Of a DNA stretch of 63,194 bases, positions 15,655 through 25,319 are shown piece after piece; position 1 is the stretch's first letter, and each line of letters begins with the position of its first letter. This stretch comes from a virus, in IMG/VR virus record IMGVR_UViG_3300028194_000318, positions 1-63,194 of that record; one strand, written 5' to 3'. The translations under genes were made by a program, and so were the position numbers. The notes under the pieces were generated by a model. The model saw only the letters and a program-made list of their open reading frames with translations. It was not told the origin of the DNA and ran no database searches.

Positions 15655-18600
15655 ATGGGATCATTATTACAAGATGTAATTGGATTATTTTCCAAAAAGA
15701 AATATGCACCAAAACCATATGATGTAAACAAAGAAGGTAAGGAAGACTACCTAGTACTATCTACAAAACAAGATAGTTCTTTAAACGTTATGGCATATTT
15801 ACCTAAGTTAGATCAAGAGTTAATCTCTATATTTGACTTAGCCACAGCAATCAATGGTGCAGGAAATACTACTTATGATTTTGCTAATGCTGACCTAGGT
15901 GGAAAAACAAACCTAAATCTTACTGGTTCAGATGGTACTGTAGATACAGTAAGTCTTGTAGGAGGAACAGGTGTTACTATTGCAAGCACAGGATCTGATG
16001 TTGAGTTTAGTGTTACAGCAGGAACTTATGTAGAATGTACAGGAACCAACACTGCTAACGCAATACCTATGTGGAACGGGGGTACTTGTTCTCTTGATGA
16101 TAGTAATATTACTTATGATGGCAACAACATGTACATTTTGGAGTCTGGTAAAAAATTCCAAGTAGGTTGGTTAAATATGTCAACTTCAGGAGTTATAGAT
16201 ACATCTAATGGTACAGGAGCAGTTGGTCAAGTTCTTACAGTAGCTGCTAGTGGTCAATTAGAATGGACTACAAACGGTACTGGTTCTATGAGCTCATGGA
16301 ATGTAGGTGGTGAAGGTGGTTTTTCAGTAACAGATGGAGAAAGTGTTTTATTTATAGGAGGAGCAAAGCTTACTTCTATAGCTAACAATGGAAATGAATC
16401 AGTTACATTTAGTCATAATAATACAACTAGAGTTGACACAAACTCAGCAGTATCACCTGCTGCAGGTGGTACATTTACAGTAGTAGATTCTATTACACAA
16501 GATGCTACAGGTCATCCCACGGCAGTTAATGTTAAGACAGTAACTTTACCAAACCCATCTGATGATAATACAACATATGATCTTACAGGTGCAGCAAACG
16601 GTTCTAGCTATGAAGTAAAATTAACAGGATCAGATGCAACAGTAGATACAATATCATTTAATCCAGGAGGAGGTGTAACTCTAACTGATGAAGGAGGTAA
16701 TAATGTTAAAATTAATGTTCCAGAAGGAACGGTTACTAGTGTATCAGGAGGTTTAGGAACAACTGTAACAGGAACTGGAAGTGTAGCTCCAGTAGTGAAT
16801 ATAGATTACGCAGGAAATGATAATGCAATAATTATTGCACCAACAACAACCCCAGTAGCAGATGATTATATATGGTTTAGTGATACTAGTGATAATGGTG
16901 ATATTAAAAAAGGATTAATATCAAACCTTCCAGGAGGAAGTGGTGGAGTAACTCAAATTGTAGCAGGTACTAATGTAAGTATAAGCCCATCAGGTGGTAC
17001 GGGTGTTGTTACTATAAACTCAACTGATAACTTTAGTGGTACAGTTACTTCTGTAACAGGAGGAACAAGTACTTTTATAACTAATACTGTAGTGAACCCT
17101 TCAACTGTTCCAGTACTAACATCTACGTTAAGTGCAACCGGGACAGCAAACGCAACTTCTTTTTTAAGAGGAGACAATGTTTGGGCAACTATTCCAGGTG
17201 GTGATACAACATACAACTTAGGTGTACCAGCAGCTACTACACAAATTAATTTAAATGGGAGTGACGGAACAAATACTCCTGTAACTATAACAGGTGGAAC
17301 TAATGTAACAGTTACCAGAACTTCTGGTACTGAGCTTACAATAGATTCTACTGATCAATATAGTGGTACAGTTACAACTGTTTCTTCTACCACGGCAGGT
17401 GATGCATTAGACGTTGCAGTAACAAATCCTACAACAACTCCTGATTTAGCATTTACTTTTGCAGGTGCTGCAGGAGATTATATTAATGGTCTAGGTAATT
17501 TAGTTACTTTTCCATCAATACCTTCAGTTCCAGCAGACATAGTTAATACAGTAACCACAACAGATGGTAACTTTATTGACCTTACACCAGATGCAGCAGT
17601 AACTGGATCAGTAACAGTAACAGCTGATCTTTCAGCAACAGGTACTGCAGATGCTACTACATATTTAAGGGGTGATAATACTTGGGCTGCTATTCCTGCA
17701 GGGGGTTCAGTAACAAGTGTTGGTGCTACAACAACAGGTGATGCTTTAAATGTAGCTAACTCACCTATAACAAACAATGGTACACTAGCTTTCTCATGGA
17801 CAGGTGATGCTACACAATATATAAATGGAGCGGGTGATAAAGTTTTATTAAGTACATTACCTCAAGGTGCAGTAACAAGTTTGACAACAACTGGAACAAG
17901 TGGAGCATCAACGTTGAATTCAGGAGTTTTAAATATACCTAATTACGCTAATACACAAAATTCTTTAACTACAACAGGAACTGGTGCTGCAACACTTGTT
18001 GGTACTGTTCTAAACATACCTACTCCAGTTATACCATTTACAAGTTTAACTACTACGGGTAGTTCAGGTGCAGCTACATTAAATAGTGGAGTTCTTAATA
18101 TACCTCAGTACGGTGGAGGAAGCACATATGGAGCAGGCCCAGGTTTAATACTTAATACTACACCAACCCCTGATCAATTTGAATTAGATTATGTTGGAAC
18201 AGATAACTACATATACCGTCAGCCTACAAAATCAATTACTTCAGCTGATTTCTTACCATGGACAGATGCTGCTGCAACTCCAAATGTATTTAAAACATCA
18301 CCTGCAGCTATTATTAATGCAGGTCTGTCTTTAACAACTACAGGTTCAAGTGGTGCTGCAACATTAAGTTCATCAGGAGTATTAAATATCCCACAATATT
18401 CTGGAGGAGGTGGTGGTTTTACTAGTTTTGATATAACAGATAATACTACTACACAAACTATAACTAGTGGTTCTACTATAGAATTTACCAAAGCTAATCT
18501 TGCTTCAACTGAAGGTGGTCTTACAATTGCTGTAAGTGCAACTGATAAAGTAACAATAGGTGTAAATGCTTTAGGTACTGATAACTTAATTTTATCTAGA

Positions 18601-19827
18601 CCAACTACTACAGTTCAGAATACTGATTACTTAATGATCAGTGATACTAGTGGTGGAAATCAATTAATAAAGCAACAAATTTATTTAATGCCTGGTTATT
18701 ACAGCGGTTTTATGGCTAGAGGTAATGGTATAACTGCAGGAAGTAGTCTTGTAACAAGTGAACAAGGATTAAATATTGCAGGAGGTACAGGTTTAAGTAC
18801 AATTGCTAGTGAATCAACACCAGCTGGACAGGAAACTCAAAAGAAAATACAAATAAATATAGATGATACTGGTGTAACAGCAGGAGCTTATACTAATGCA
18901 AACATCACAGTAAATGCTCAAGGGCAAATTACAGCAGCAGCTAATGGTTCTGGTGGTGGTGGAACAGTAACTAGTTTAACAACTACTGGAACAACCGGGG
19001 CAGCAACACTAAACTCTGGAGTATTAAATATTCCTCAGTATGGTGGTATAAATGCTGTTAACTTACTATTAGGAACAAGTACTGGAGCTCCTTTGACAAC
19101 TTCTGTAGCTTTTAATGCTTTAAATATTACATCAAATGCATTTGCAGGAGGAACTAAAGTTGGTCATGTACCATCATATGGTTCTGATCCAGGAAACCAA
19201 AAGTTCTATTTAGATGCAACAGGAACCTGGAGTAATCCAAGTTCTGCCGTAGCTCCACAATCAGGTTGTGGTGTAAAAGTTACTTCAGGCACTAATGTAT
19301 TAGATATATATTATGGAGATGGTGTTGCTACTACTAGTAATGTAATTACTTGTGCAACCCTTGGAACAAAAGAAGTTTTTGATATACAAACTGATCATAT
19401 TTTATATAATGATAAAGATGTAGGTGGTACAAACGTTGATGTAGCTAAAAAAATAGTAGTAAAAGATGTATTTGATAGATATGTGTCAAGATCAACTGCA
19501 CCACTTTCAAATGCATGGTGTAGAGTTATTACTGGGCAAACTGGTTTTAATGCTCCTGCTAATCAAGGTAGATCAGCTATAGGAACACTAACAGCTACTT
19601 CAACAGGAGCTAATGGTGTAACTTTATCTTGGACAAAAGCTTTATCTGGTGTAAATTATGCGGTTGTAGTTACTAGTGAAAATATCTCTACTCCAATTTG
19701 GTGTGCTGTAAGAGGAAAGACAACAACAAGTTGTATTATTACTACTAAGAATATGCAGAGTGGTGTTGATGTAAACAGCCAAGAAGTAAATGTAGTAATT
19801 TATGATACATCTTTAGACACAATATAA
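15655..19827 (+). CDS. Large tail-fibre protein with internal repeats
   Basis: 1390 aa, Thr/Gly/Ser/Asn-rich and almost free of long helices. The N-terminus M-G-S-L-L-Q-D-V-I-G-L-F-S-K-K-K carries the shared tag. Repeats: N-L-T-G-S-D-G-T-V-D type units in the first third; L-S-A-T-G-T-A-(N/D)-A-T units near 17128 and 17629; and five T-T-T-G-(T/S)-(S/T)-G-A...L-N-I-P units at about 17881, 17965, 18046, 18331 and 18976. The C-terminal ~200 residues are unique and hold several Cys and Trp, a likely receptor-contacting tip. No reverse transcriptase is nearby, so diversity-generating mutagenesis is not indicated. Confidence 0.75.
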   Translation: MGSLLQDVIGLFSKKKYAPKPYDVNKEGKEDYLVLSTKQDSSLNVMAYLPKLDQELISIFDLATAINGAGNTTYDFANADLGGKTNLNLTGSDGTVDTVSLVGGTGVTIASTGSDVEFSVTAGTYVECTGTNTANAIPMWNGGTCSLDDSNITYDGNNMYILESGKKFQVGWLNMSTSGVIDTSNGTGAVGQVLTVAASGQLEWTTNGTGSMSSWNVGGEGGFSVTDGESVLFIGGAKLTSIANNGNESVTFSHNNTTRVDTNSAVSPAAGGTFTVVDSITQDATGHPTAVNVKTVTLPNPSDDNTTYDLTGAANGSSYEVKLTGSDATVDTISFNPGGGVTLTDEGGNNVKINVPEGTVTSVSGGLGTTVTGTGSVAPVVNIDYAGNDNAIIIAPTTTPVADDYIWFSDTSDNGDIKKGLISNLPGGSGGVTQIVAGTNVSISPSGGTGVVTINSTDNFSGTVTSVTGGTSTFITNTVVNPSTVPVLTSTLSATGTANATSFLRGDNVWATIPGGDTTYNLGVPAATTQINLNGSDGTNTPVTITGGTNVTVTRTSGTELTIDSTDQYSGTVTTVSSTTAGDALDVAVTNPTTTPDLAFTFAGAAGDYINGLGNLVTFPSIPSVPADIVNTVTTTDGNFIDLTPDAAVTGSVTVTADLSATGTADATTYLRGDNTWAAIPAGGSVTSVGATTTGDALNVANSPITNNGTLAFSWTGDATQYINGAGDKVLLSTLPQGAVTSLTTTGTSGASTLNSGVLNIPNYANTQNSLTTTGTGAATLVGTVLNIPTPVIPFTSLTTTGSSGAATLNSGVLNIPQYGGGSTYGAGPGLILNTTPTPDQFELDYVGTDNYIYRQPTKSITSADFLPWTDAAATPNVFKTSPAAIINAGLSLTTTGSSGAATLSSSGVLNIPQYSGGGGGFTSFDITDNTTTQTITSGSTIEFTKANLASTEGGLTIAVSATDKVTIGVNALGTDNLILSRPTTTVQNTDYLMISDTSGGNQLIKQQIYLMPGYYSGFMARGNGITAGSSLVTSEQGLNIAGGTGLSTIASESTPAGQETQKKIQINIDDTGVTAGAYTNANITVNAQGQITAAANGSGGGGTVTSLTTTGTTGAATLNSGVLNIPQYGGINAVNLLLGTSTGAPLTTSVAFNALNITSNAFAGGTKVGHVPSYGSDPGNQKFYLDATGTWSNPSSAVAPQSGCGVKVTSGTNVLDIYYGDGVATTSNVITCATLGTKEVFDIQTDHILYNDKDVGGTNVDVAKKIVVKDVFDRYVSRSTAPLSNAWCRVITGQTGFNAPANQGRSAIGTLTATSTGANGVTLSWTKALSGVNYAVVVTSENISTPIWCAVRGKTTTSCIITTKNMQSGVDVNSQEVNVVIYDTSLDTI

Positions 19828-19860
19828 AAAAAACTAATAAGTTTGTAAAAAAGAAATAAA

Positions 19861-22800
19861 ATGAGTGTATATATACAAGAGGTCTTAGGCCTACTAAAGA
19901 GAAACAAAAAGAAACTAATCCTTGATAAACAAAAGGATCATTTTGAATTTGGTAAACTATTTCAAAATAGTTCTTTAAACAATGCTGGTACTTATGGTCC
20001 CAGGATGGAACCATTTGTAGTAAAGTGGGGTGATCTTGTATGTCAAGCAACAGAAAATCTAACAAGAACTCAAATTGGTTCAGGTGTTTTAGGTAGAGTA
20101 CCTGTATATACAAGACCAGAAGGATCATGTACATGGGATACTTTGATGGATTCTATTATTACTCAGAATGCAATTGGTGATACTATTACTATTAACAATG
20201 GTAATTTAATAGTAGACTTACAATTAACAGCTGGTTCAGCAAATATATTAGATCTTACTAATGACCGTGTGGTTATTGTAGGAGTTAATGGTGAGCTTGA
20301 AGATGATGCTAATTTTACAATGGATGGTACAACGTTTACAGCTAATGTAGATGTAGTGCATGGAACTGATGTACCAGCAGGTACTCCAGCTCAAACAACA
20401 AGAATAAACTCTAATCTTAAACTAGAAGGGCCTGTATATGATTCACTTGGAGCATTAGGTGGATTAAATAAAGTGCTTGTAGGTTTAGCAGATGGTAGAG
20501 TAAAGTGGCAAGATGATGATGTGGTTGAAGCATTAACATATGGTTCACTATGGCAAGGAGATGCTACTAATTATAAAGTAGAGTTGCCTATTGGCACTGT
20601 AGATCAGATTCTTATTTCTGATGGAACTACTTTTGCATGGCAAGATAATCCTGCAGCAATTGTAGGAGAAATATGTAGTGTATATAGAATTCCACTATGG
20701 ACCCCTGATTCAAACACTTTAGGATGTTCATTACTTATTCAAGATGGAAACTCAGGTACACCAGCTACTCAAATTACTAATGATGGTAAGCTTAAACAAA
20801 CAAAAGAACTATATTTAGATACTGTAATACAAAATGATGCACTTACACAAGTTTTAGTAAGAGATACAGGTGCTGCTAATGAAGTTAAGTTTAGAGATGC
20901 ATCAACAATAATTCCTCAAAGAGGATTTGATACATTAACAATGACTGCTAATGGTGGAGCAGCCGGTAAATGGACTCAGACTTTTTTAAATGCATATATA
21001 GCTTTAGATTTATCTAAGTTTGCATTTATTGACATTAAAGGGATGGATAACTTAACTGATGGAGAACATGGTGTGGTTATAGCAGAAAATGTTCAGTCAG
21101 GATCTGCACTACCAGATAATGTTATTAGATTTCCTGATGGATGGGGTACTGTGGGTAATTTATTTGATAATACAGTTACATGGACTCCAGGTGTAGATAA
21201 CGGTTACCCAACCTCAAGCCTTTTATTTGGTGAGTCACTAAAACTTAGTTATATTAATTATGATATTCCAGGAGGCAACAATATGTTATACTGGGATGCA
21301 TGTTGTAAGTCAACTTCAGCAAATGCATGTCCTGTAGCTAATAATGGCTCTATTATAATTGATGAAGATACTTCTGTAGGTGGTACAGTAGTAGCAAATG
21401 ATGATGGTTTTGGTGGATATGGTTTAACATATACACTAGTTACTCCAATACCGGCTGGTCAAGGTTCAGTAACTCTTGATGCTGCAACAGGTAATTGGGT
21501 TTATACACCTACTCTTAATTATTTTGGTGTTACCTCTTTTCAATGGAAAGTAAATGATGGTTATTGTGATAGTAATATTGCTACACAAACTATAACCCTA
21601 AGAGCAATAGCAGATCCAGTTATCTGGACATCTACTGATCCGGTTACAGCTAATACATATCCTAATTTAACAGGTGGTGATACTTGGACTTATACATGGA
21701 CAGTAGCAGATCAAGATACACCATGTAATCAATTAAGTTTTACTACACCAAGTTTGCCGTCATGGTTAACTTTTACTAATAATGGAAATTGTACAGGAAC
21801 TTTAAGTGGGACTGTGCCAAGTGCGGGAGGTAGCTTCCCAGTTGTATTAAATGTAACTGACAATGATGGTAGTTCTGACACACAAACTTTTACAATTGGT
21901 GGATTAGGTGTTACAGTAAATACATATTTCCAATACTGGAGTGATACTTCAGGATCTATGGTTAGTACAATTAGAAGAACTGCTAAAATGGCAAGTGTTC
22001 CAGAAGTAATTACTAGAATAACTGATAGTAATACTGGAAGCGGAACAACTACTATAAGGTTTGGAAATACTGTACAAGCAAATTTAATTAGTGGTAGAGT
22101 TAATGCAGCAAATGGTCAAACAGCAAAATCATTTTATTGTGTTGCTGTAGGTATGACTGTTGTAGGTGTTGGAGCTGCAGCTGCTAGAGTTCCAGCAGGA
22201 ACAACTGTAGTATCTTATACAGATGGGGGAATACCTAATCAAGCTACGGCAATATTAAGTAATCCGCATACTCTTAATCAAAATGATATTGTAAAATTTG
22301 ATATAACAGATGCTATGATGGCTGCAGATTATACTAATCCAGCTAACTTTAGAAACTTACTTCAAGATTTCTATCAGACAGGTGGAACTGAAGCAAGTGG
22401 AAATACAAACGCAGCAACAAATGGACGTGATCAATTTAATTCACACGTTTATTGGAGTCATCAGAATTCAGAAAGACAGATAGCATTCTTCTCTGGAGGT
22501 GAAAATGGAACTCCAGCAGATGGAACTAACTATAATACAATTTGGCCAAGTGCTGATAGAGTACAATTCCTTTGTTTTGCTGATGAATCAAGTCAATATA
22601 ATATGGCAGGTACTGGTACTGGTACATGGGCAGATAGGGCTAATAGTACAGTAACTACTATAACAGATGACGTAACAACTGTTAAAGGTTTTATTAGTAA
22701 CATGGTAACGGCAGCAGGTAATAATTCTATATACAGAGGTATATTTTTCCCAGTTGATTATAACACAGGTCCTAACGGAGTACAACTTAATCCTTTATTG

Positions 22801-23022
22801 GCTAATGACGGTTTAATGGCAACTGGTGGTTTAACTGCAAATGGATTTGCATATGCACCACAAGCTTCTGCATACAATACAACAACACAAACGTTGTATC
22901 CAGAGTCATCAGGATCTCCAACTTATTTAACTTATACAGCAGAAGTAGCTGACGGTAATACTAATCAATATTACTATAATCAAGTAAAAGCTGCATTGAA
23001 CAATAGTGGATATACATTATAA
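19861..23022 (+). CDS. Large adhesin-like fibre with Ig/cadherin-like and VWA-like domains
   Basis: 1053 aa. N-terminal tag M-S-V-Y-I-Q-E-V-L-G-L-L-K-R as in its neighbours. Residues about 490-680 hold tandem beta-sandwich units typical of cadherin-like or Ig-like phage and adhesin domains (I-D-E-D-T-S-V-G-G...W-V-Y-T-P...F-Q-W-K-V-N-D-G). From residue 695 a D-T-S-G-S motif after a strand matches the metal-ion-dependent adhesion site of von Willebrand A domains. This fits a host-binding protein. The VWA assignment rests on that motif and its position. Confidence 0.65.
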   Translation: MSVYIQEVLGLLKRNKKKLILDKQKDHFEFGKLFQNSSLNNAGTYGPRMEPFVVKWGDLVCQATENLTRTQIGSGVLGRVPVYTRPEGSCTWDTLMDSIITQNAIGDTITINNGNLIVDLQLTAGSANILDLTNDRVVIVGVNGELEDDANFTMDGTTFTANVDVVHGTDVPAGTPAQTTRINSNLKLEGPVYDSLGALGGLNKVLVGLADGRVKWQDDDVVEALTYGSLWQGDATNYKVELPIGTVDQILISDGTTFAWQDNPAAIVGEICSVYRIPLWTPDSNTLGCSLLIQDGNSGTPATQITNDGKLKQTKELYLDTVIQNDALTQVLVRDTGAANEVKFRDASTIIPQRGFDTLTMTANGGAAGKWTQTFLNAYIALDLSKFAFIDIKGMDNLTDGEHGVVIAENVQSGSALPDNVIRFPDGWGTVGNLFDNTVTWTPGVDNGYPTSSLLFGESLKLSYINYDIPGGNNMLYWDACCKSTSANACPVANNGSIIIDEDTSVGGTVVANDDGFGGYGLTYTLVTPIPAGQGSVTLDAATGNWVYTPTLNYFGVTSFQWKVNDGYCDSNIATQTITLRAIADPVIWTSTDPVTANTYPNLTGGDTWTYTWTVADQDTPCNQLSFTTPSLPSWLTFTNNGNCTGTLSGTVPSAGGSFPVVLNVTDNDGSSDTQTFTIGGLGVTVNTYFQYWSDTSGSMVSTIRRTAKMASVPEVITRITDSNTGSGTTTIRFGNTVQANLISGRVNAANGQTAKSFYCVAVGMTVVGVGAAAARVPAGTTVVSYTDGGIPNQATAILSNPHTLNQNDIVKFDITDAMMAADYTNPANFRNLLQDFYQTGGTEASGNTNAATNGRDQFNSHVYWSHQNSERQIAFFSGGENGTPADGTNYNTIWPSADRVQFLCFADESSQYNMAGTGTGTWADRANSTVTTITDDVTTVKGFISNMVTAAGNNSIYRGIFFPVDYNTGPNGVQLNPLLANDGLMATGGLTANGFAYAPQASAYNTTTQTLYPESSGSPTYLTYTAEVADGNTNQYYYNQVKAALNNSGYTL

Positions 23023-23041
23023 CAATTAAAAAAATAAAAAA

Positions 23042-23461
23042 ATGGGAGTACAATTTAATACATCAGAATCATCAAGTCTTAATGCAGAGTATCCAAAAGA
23101 TATGGCAATGCCAAACCAATATGGATTTGGTGGATTAGAAGTACATGCAGTTATTTCAGCTGCTACTACAAATCTAGGCTTTATAAAAAAAGGATCTGGT
23201 TCAGTCTATGGAATTAATTTACATAACAAAGCTGCAGCCCCTGCTTATCTAAGAATATTTGACAAAGCTTCAGCTCCAGTAGATGCTGATATACCTTTAG
23301 TAACATTGACAATACCTGCAGTAGGTTCTCTAGCTATGGAGTTACCTATTGGGTTAAGGTTTAAACTTGGTTTAGGTTTTAATATTACAGCTGCTGCAAC
23401 AAATGGAAATGCAACTGCAATAGTAGCAGAAGATGTTGTTGGTGGAATACTTTGGAGATAA
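23042..23461 (+). CDS. Small structural protein, beta-rich
   Basis: 139 aa, Ala/Gly-rich, with V-Y-G-I-N-L-H-N-K-A-A-A-P-A-Y-L-R-I-F-D-K and L-P-I-G-L-R-F-K-L-G-L-G-F-N-I-T. This layout recurs in small phage virion proteins encoded beside fibre genes. The leader before the ATG is almost pure A. Stop overlaps the next ATG by one base. Confidence 0.55.
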   Translation: MGVQFNTSESSSLNAEYPKDMAMPNQYGFGGLEVHAVISAATTNLGFIKKGSGSVYGINLHNKAAAPAYLRIFDKASAPVDADIPLVTLTIPAVGSLAMELPIGLRFKLGLGFNITAAATNGNATAIVAEDVVGGILWR

Positions 23462-23664
23462 TGAAACTTTTAAATAAATATTTAAGAGGTAAAGAGTGGT
23501 TAGCTGACCAGTATAATAGAAACAGAAAGGTTGAAGATCATAAATCTGTAGAAGAATTTAATTCATCAGAGAAGTTAGCAGATGAAATTTCTTTTAGATT
23601 GCTAGCAACTAAGAACCACCCAGATTACGAATGGTTAAAAGAAGTTTTAGCTAGTCATCATTAG
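23461..23664 (+). CDS. Small helical protein, 67 aa
   Basis: ATG overlaps the previous stop. Charged helical sequence (L-L-N-K-Y-L-R-G-K-E-W-L-A-D-Q-Y-N-R). Its 3' end overlaps the converging - strand gene by 14 nt, closing the + strand operon. No family recognised. Confidence 0.5.
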   Translation: MKLLNKYLRGKEWLADQYNRNRKVEDHKSVEEFNSSEKLADEISFRLLATKNHPDYEWLKEVLASHH

Positions 23665-23953
23665 AATATTTCTTATCTTCTTCTAATTCTTTTTGTAAAC
23701 ATGCAAGAGCACGCCAAGCAACTTTAGCAGTATGACGAATACCATCATCATCAATAGTTCCTGCATCCATTAAATGTCTAGTCAATGCATCTAAGTCATC
23801 ATTAGACTTGCTACGGTCCCAATGCAAAGGTTTATCAGGGTGATGTTGTTTGTTGCCAGCTAACGACACCTTAGCAATTTCCATAATAGCATCAGGAAAA
23901 TATCTTAATACACCAGTAAAGACTGGTCTTTCTTTTCTTTCTTTAGAATTCAT
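23651..23953 (-). CDS. dATP/dGTP pyrophosphohydrolase N-terminal-type domain protein
   Basis: 100 aa: R-P-V-F-T-G-V-L-R-Y-F-P-D-A-I, then L-H-W-D-R-S-K-S-N-D-D-L-D-A-L-T-R-H-L, then V-A-W-R-A-L-A-C-L-Q-K-E-L-E. This matches my recall of a small phage family annotated as dATP/dGTP diphosphohydrolase N-terminal domain (related to MazZ of diaminopurine phages). No PurZ-like enzyme is visible, so I infer a dNTP-pool role, not base replacement. It is the last gene of the - strand block. Confidence 0.55.
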   Translation of the reverse strand: MNSKERKERPVFTGVLRYFPDAIMEIAKVSLAGNKQHHPDKPLHWDRSKSNDDLDALTRHLMDAGTIDDDGIRHTAKVAWRALACLQKELEEDKKYSNDD

Positions 23954-23956
23954 GTG

Positions 23957-24175
23957 TTATTCTTTTTTATGAGGAGGAAAATTGTAATTTTTTTTATTGA
24001 GCTTGTAGTCTATAACAAATCCTATAGCTACTATAACATGCAGGCCTATACTAGTTAATATTTCATATAGGTCCTGATAGTTATGTATTGATAAATGAAT
24101 ATGTCCAACTATCCAAAAAGGAATTGCAAGTTGTTGACTAATCCATACAATTGTAAATATTATAAATCTTTTCAT
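23957..24175 (-). CDS. Small membrane protein
   Basis: 72 aa from the ATG at 24175, with two hydrophobic segments (I-I-F-T-I-V-W-I-S-Q and I-G-L-H-V-I-V-A-I-G-F-V-I) and a basic tail. An in-frame ATG at 24211 adds 12 residues, but that region forms a 7-bp inverted repeat (CAAGATC/GATCTTG) better suited to a leader. A well-formed Bacteroidota promoter lies upstream at 24272-24302. Confidence 0.55.
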   Translation of the reverse strand: MKRFIIFTIVWISQQLAIPFWIVGHIHLSIHNYQDLYEILTSIGLHVIVAIGFVIDYKLNKKNYNFPPHKKE

Positions 24176-24271
24176 AGTAAAAGGAAGGGAGCCCAAGATC
24201 CAAGAATGCATAAACTTAGATCTTGAGTTGGTTTAAGTCTCCCAGTTATTTAATCAATATCAGCTTTACTA

Positions 24272-24302
24272 CAAAGATAAAAGCATAGAACACATACCAC
24301 AA
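24272..24302 (-). promoter_or_regulatory. Bacteroidota-type promoter (TTG-N20-TATCTTTG)
   Basis: On the minus strand TTG (24300-24302) is followed by exactly 20 nt and TATCTTTG (24272-24279), the expected -33 and -7 elements for the primary sigma factor of Bacteroidota. It drives the small membrane protein and the pyrophosphohydrolase-like gene. One of the best signals for host phylum. Confidence 0.65.
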
Positions 24303-24320
24303 GAAAAAACACAGTGTTTA

Positions 24321-25208
24321 TCATCTACCCATGTATACATCTTGAACTAATATAGAGTGGCTTATATCCTCATCTATTTCTATTGCATTGTCTGTATCAG
24401 TCATACTAATACCAAGGTCAGTGTTATCTGTATTTAATTCAAAAGTGTTTAGACCTGATAAATTATTATTTACACACTCTACCATCATAAAGTCATGAAA
24501 GTTTTGTTGATCTGCTAGCCAATCCCGTGGATGTGCTTTCTTTAATGCATGTGTAATATGATTATAAAATGTCCAAGCACTGTTTTCTAAGGTCCCATAA
24601 TCATATGATCCCTTATTCATTTCACTCTTAACACAAGACATTTGTTGTGAGTCAAGTAAATCTTCTTCAATAAACAATCTACCAACAAGCTCAGACTGTT
24701 GACTACAATCTAAAGTTGTAAGCTTCATTGATTCTTTATCTTGTAAGATACGTTTATAGTACTTTTCAGCATTCTTAATCTGATCTGCTAAATGTACTTT
24801 AACATCATAATCAGCTGACCCAGTATGTTTTCTTTTAAAGTTCATCATATCACCTGCTACCATACCATTGTAACATACTGCTACATAGGCACCAACAGCA
24901 CATTGAAAACGTGTGCTTTTGTCATATGAATTAGTCCAGGCAAACATCATCCCAAGTTCTTTCTCATTGATGATTTCTTCATCAGTTGTTTGAGAAGGGT
25001 AGATATGATATATGCCTTGTGCTACATTGGCATTCATGTTTGCTCTATATATTTCTTTTTCTATTGTAAATCCACTACTAGCTAAAAGCTGTAATGTATT
25101 GTCTATCACGGATTTATGTGATACTACTGTATATGTCTTACCATGATTAGGTAAGCTTGCATTTTCTAAATGCCATTTAGTTGTTTCTTTTGGTTTTGTA
25201 TAACCCAT
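24321..25208 (-). CDS. DUF932-like protein
   Basis: 295 aa. A central segment (A-V-C-Y-N-G-M-V-A-G-D-M-M-N-F-K-R-K-H-T-G) matches the S/N-N-G...R-R-H-T signature I associate with DUF932 proteins of phages and plasmids. The C-terminus is acidic. Function of the family is not established. A terminator upstream separates it from the polymerase gene, and TATCTTTA at about 25225-25232 is a near-consensus -7 element for its own promoter. Confidence 0.55.
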   Translation of the reverse strand: MGYTKPKETTKWHLENASLPNHGKTYTVVSHKSVIDNTLQLLASSGFTIEKEIYRANMNANVAQGIYHIYPSQTTDEEIINEKELGMMFAWTNSYDKSTRFQCAVGAYVAVCYNGMVAGDMMNFKRKHTGSADYDVKVHLADQIKNAEKYYKRILQDKESMKLTTLDCSQQSELVGRLFIEEDLLDSQQMSCVKSEMNKGSYDYGTLENSAWTFYNHITHALKKAHPRDWLADQQNFHDFMMVECVNNNLSGLNTFELNTDNTDLGISMTDTDNAIEIDEDISHSILVQDVYMGR

Positions 25209-25250
25209 AATTATAAACTTTTAAAGTGTAAAGATAATAAATTTAATGGA

Positions 25251-25319
25251 ATAAAAAAGGGAGAGTTGTAAAAAACATTTAATAAATTGTTGTTTGGCAG
25301 TATGCCTACTCTCCCTTTT
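25251..25319 (-). terminator. Rho-independent terminator after the DNA polymerase gene
   Basis: A 12-bp stem (AAAAGGGAGAGT at 25255-25266 with ACTCTCCCTTTT at 25308-25319) encloses about 41 nt that contain a small inner hairpin (GGCA...TGCC). On the minus strand it is followed by TTTTTTATT. It begins right after the polymerase stop. The T4 on the other side could also stop + strand transcription. Confidence 0.65.

Noticed and set aside
15928-16161. Cys/Ser/Thr-rich frame on the minus strand within the 1390-aa fibre gene
   Set aside because: Its Cys content mirrors Ala and Thr codons of the real gene; no start context.
13202-19041. Regular repeats in the fibre genes considered as a CRISPR array
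   Set aside because: They are coding, unequal in spacing, diverged at synonymous sites and lack a palindromic repeat or cas genes.
15655-23022. Fibre genes as targets of a diversity-generating retroelement
   Set aside because: No reverse transcriptase and no template/variable repeat pair with adenine-biased differences was seen in the window.
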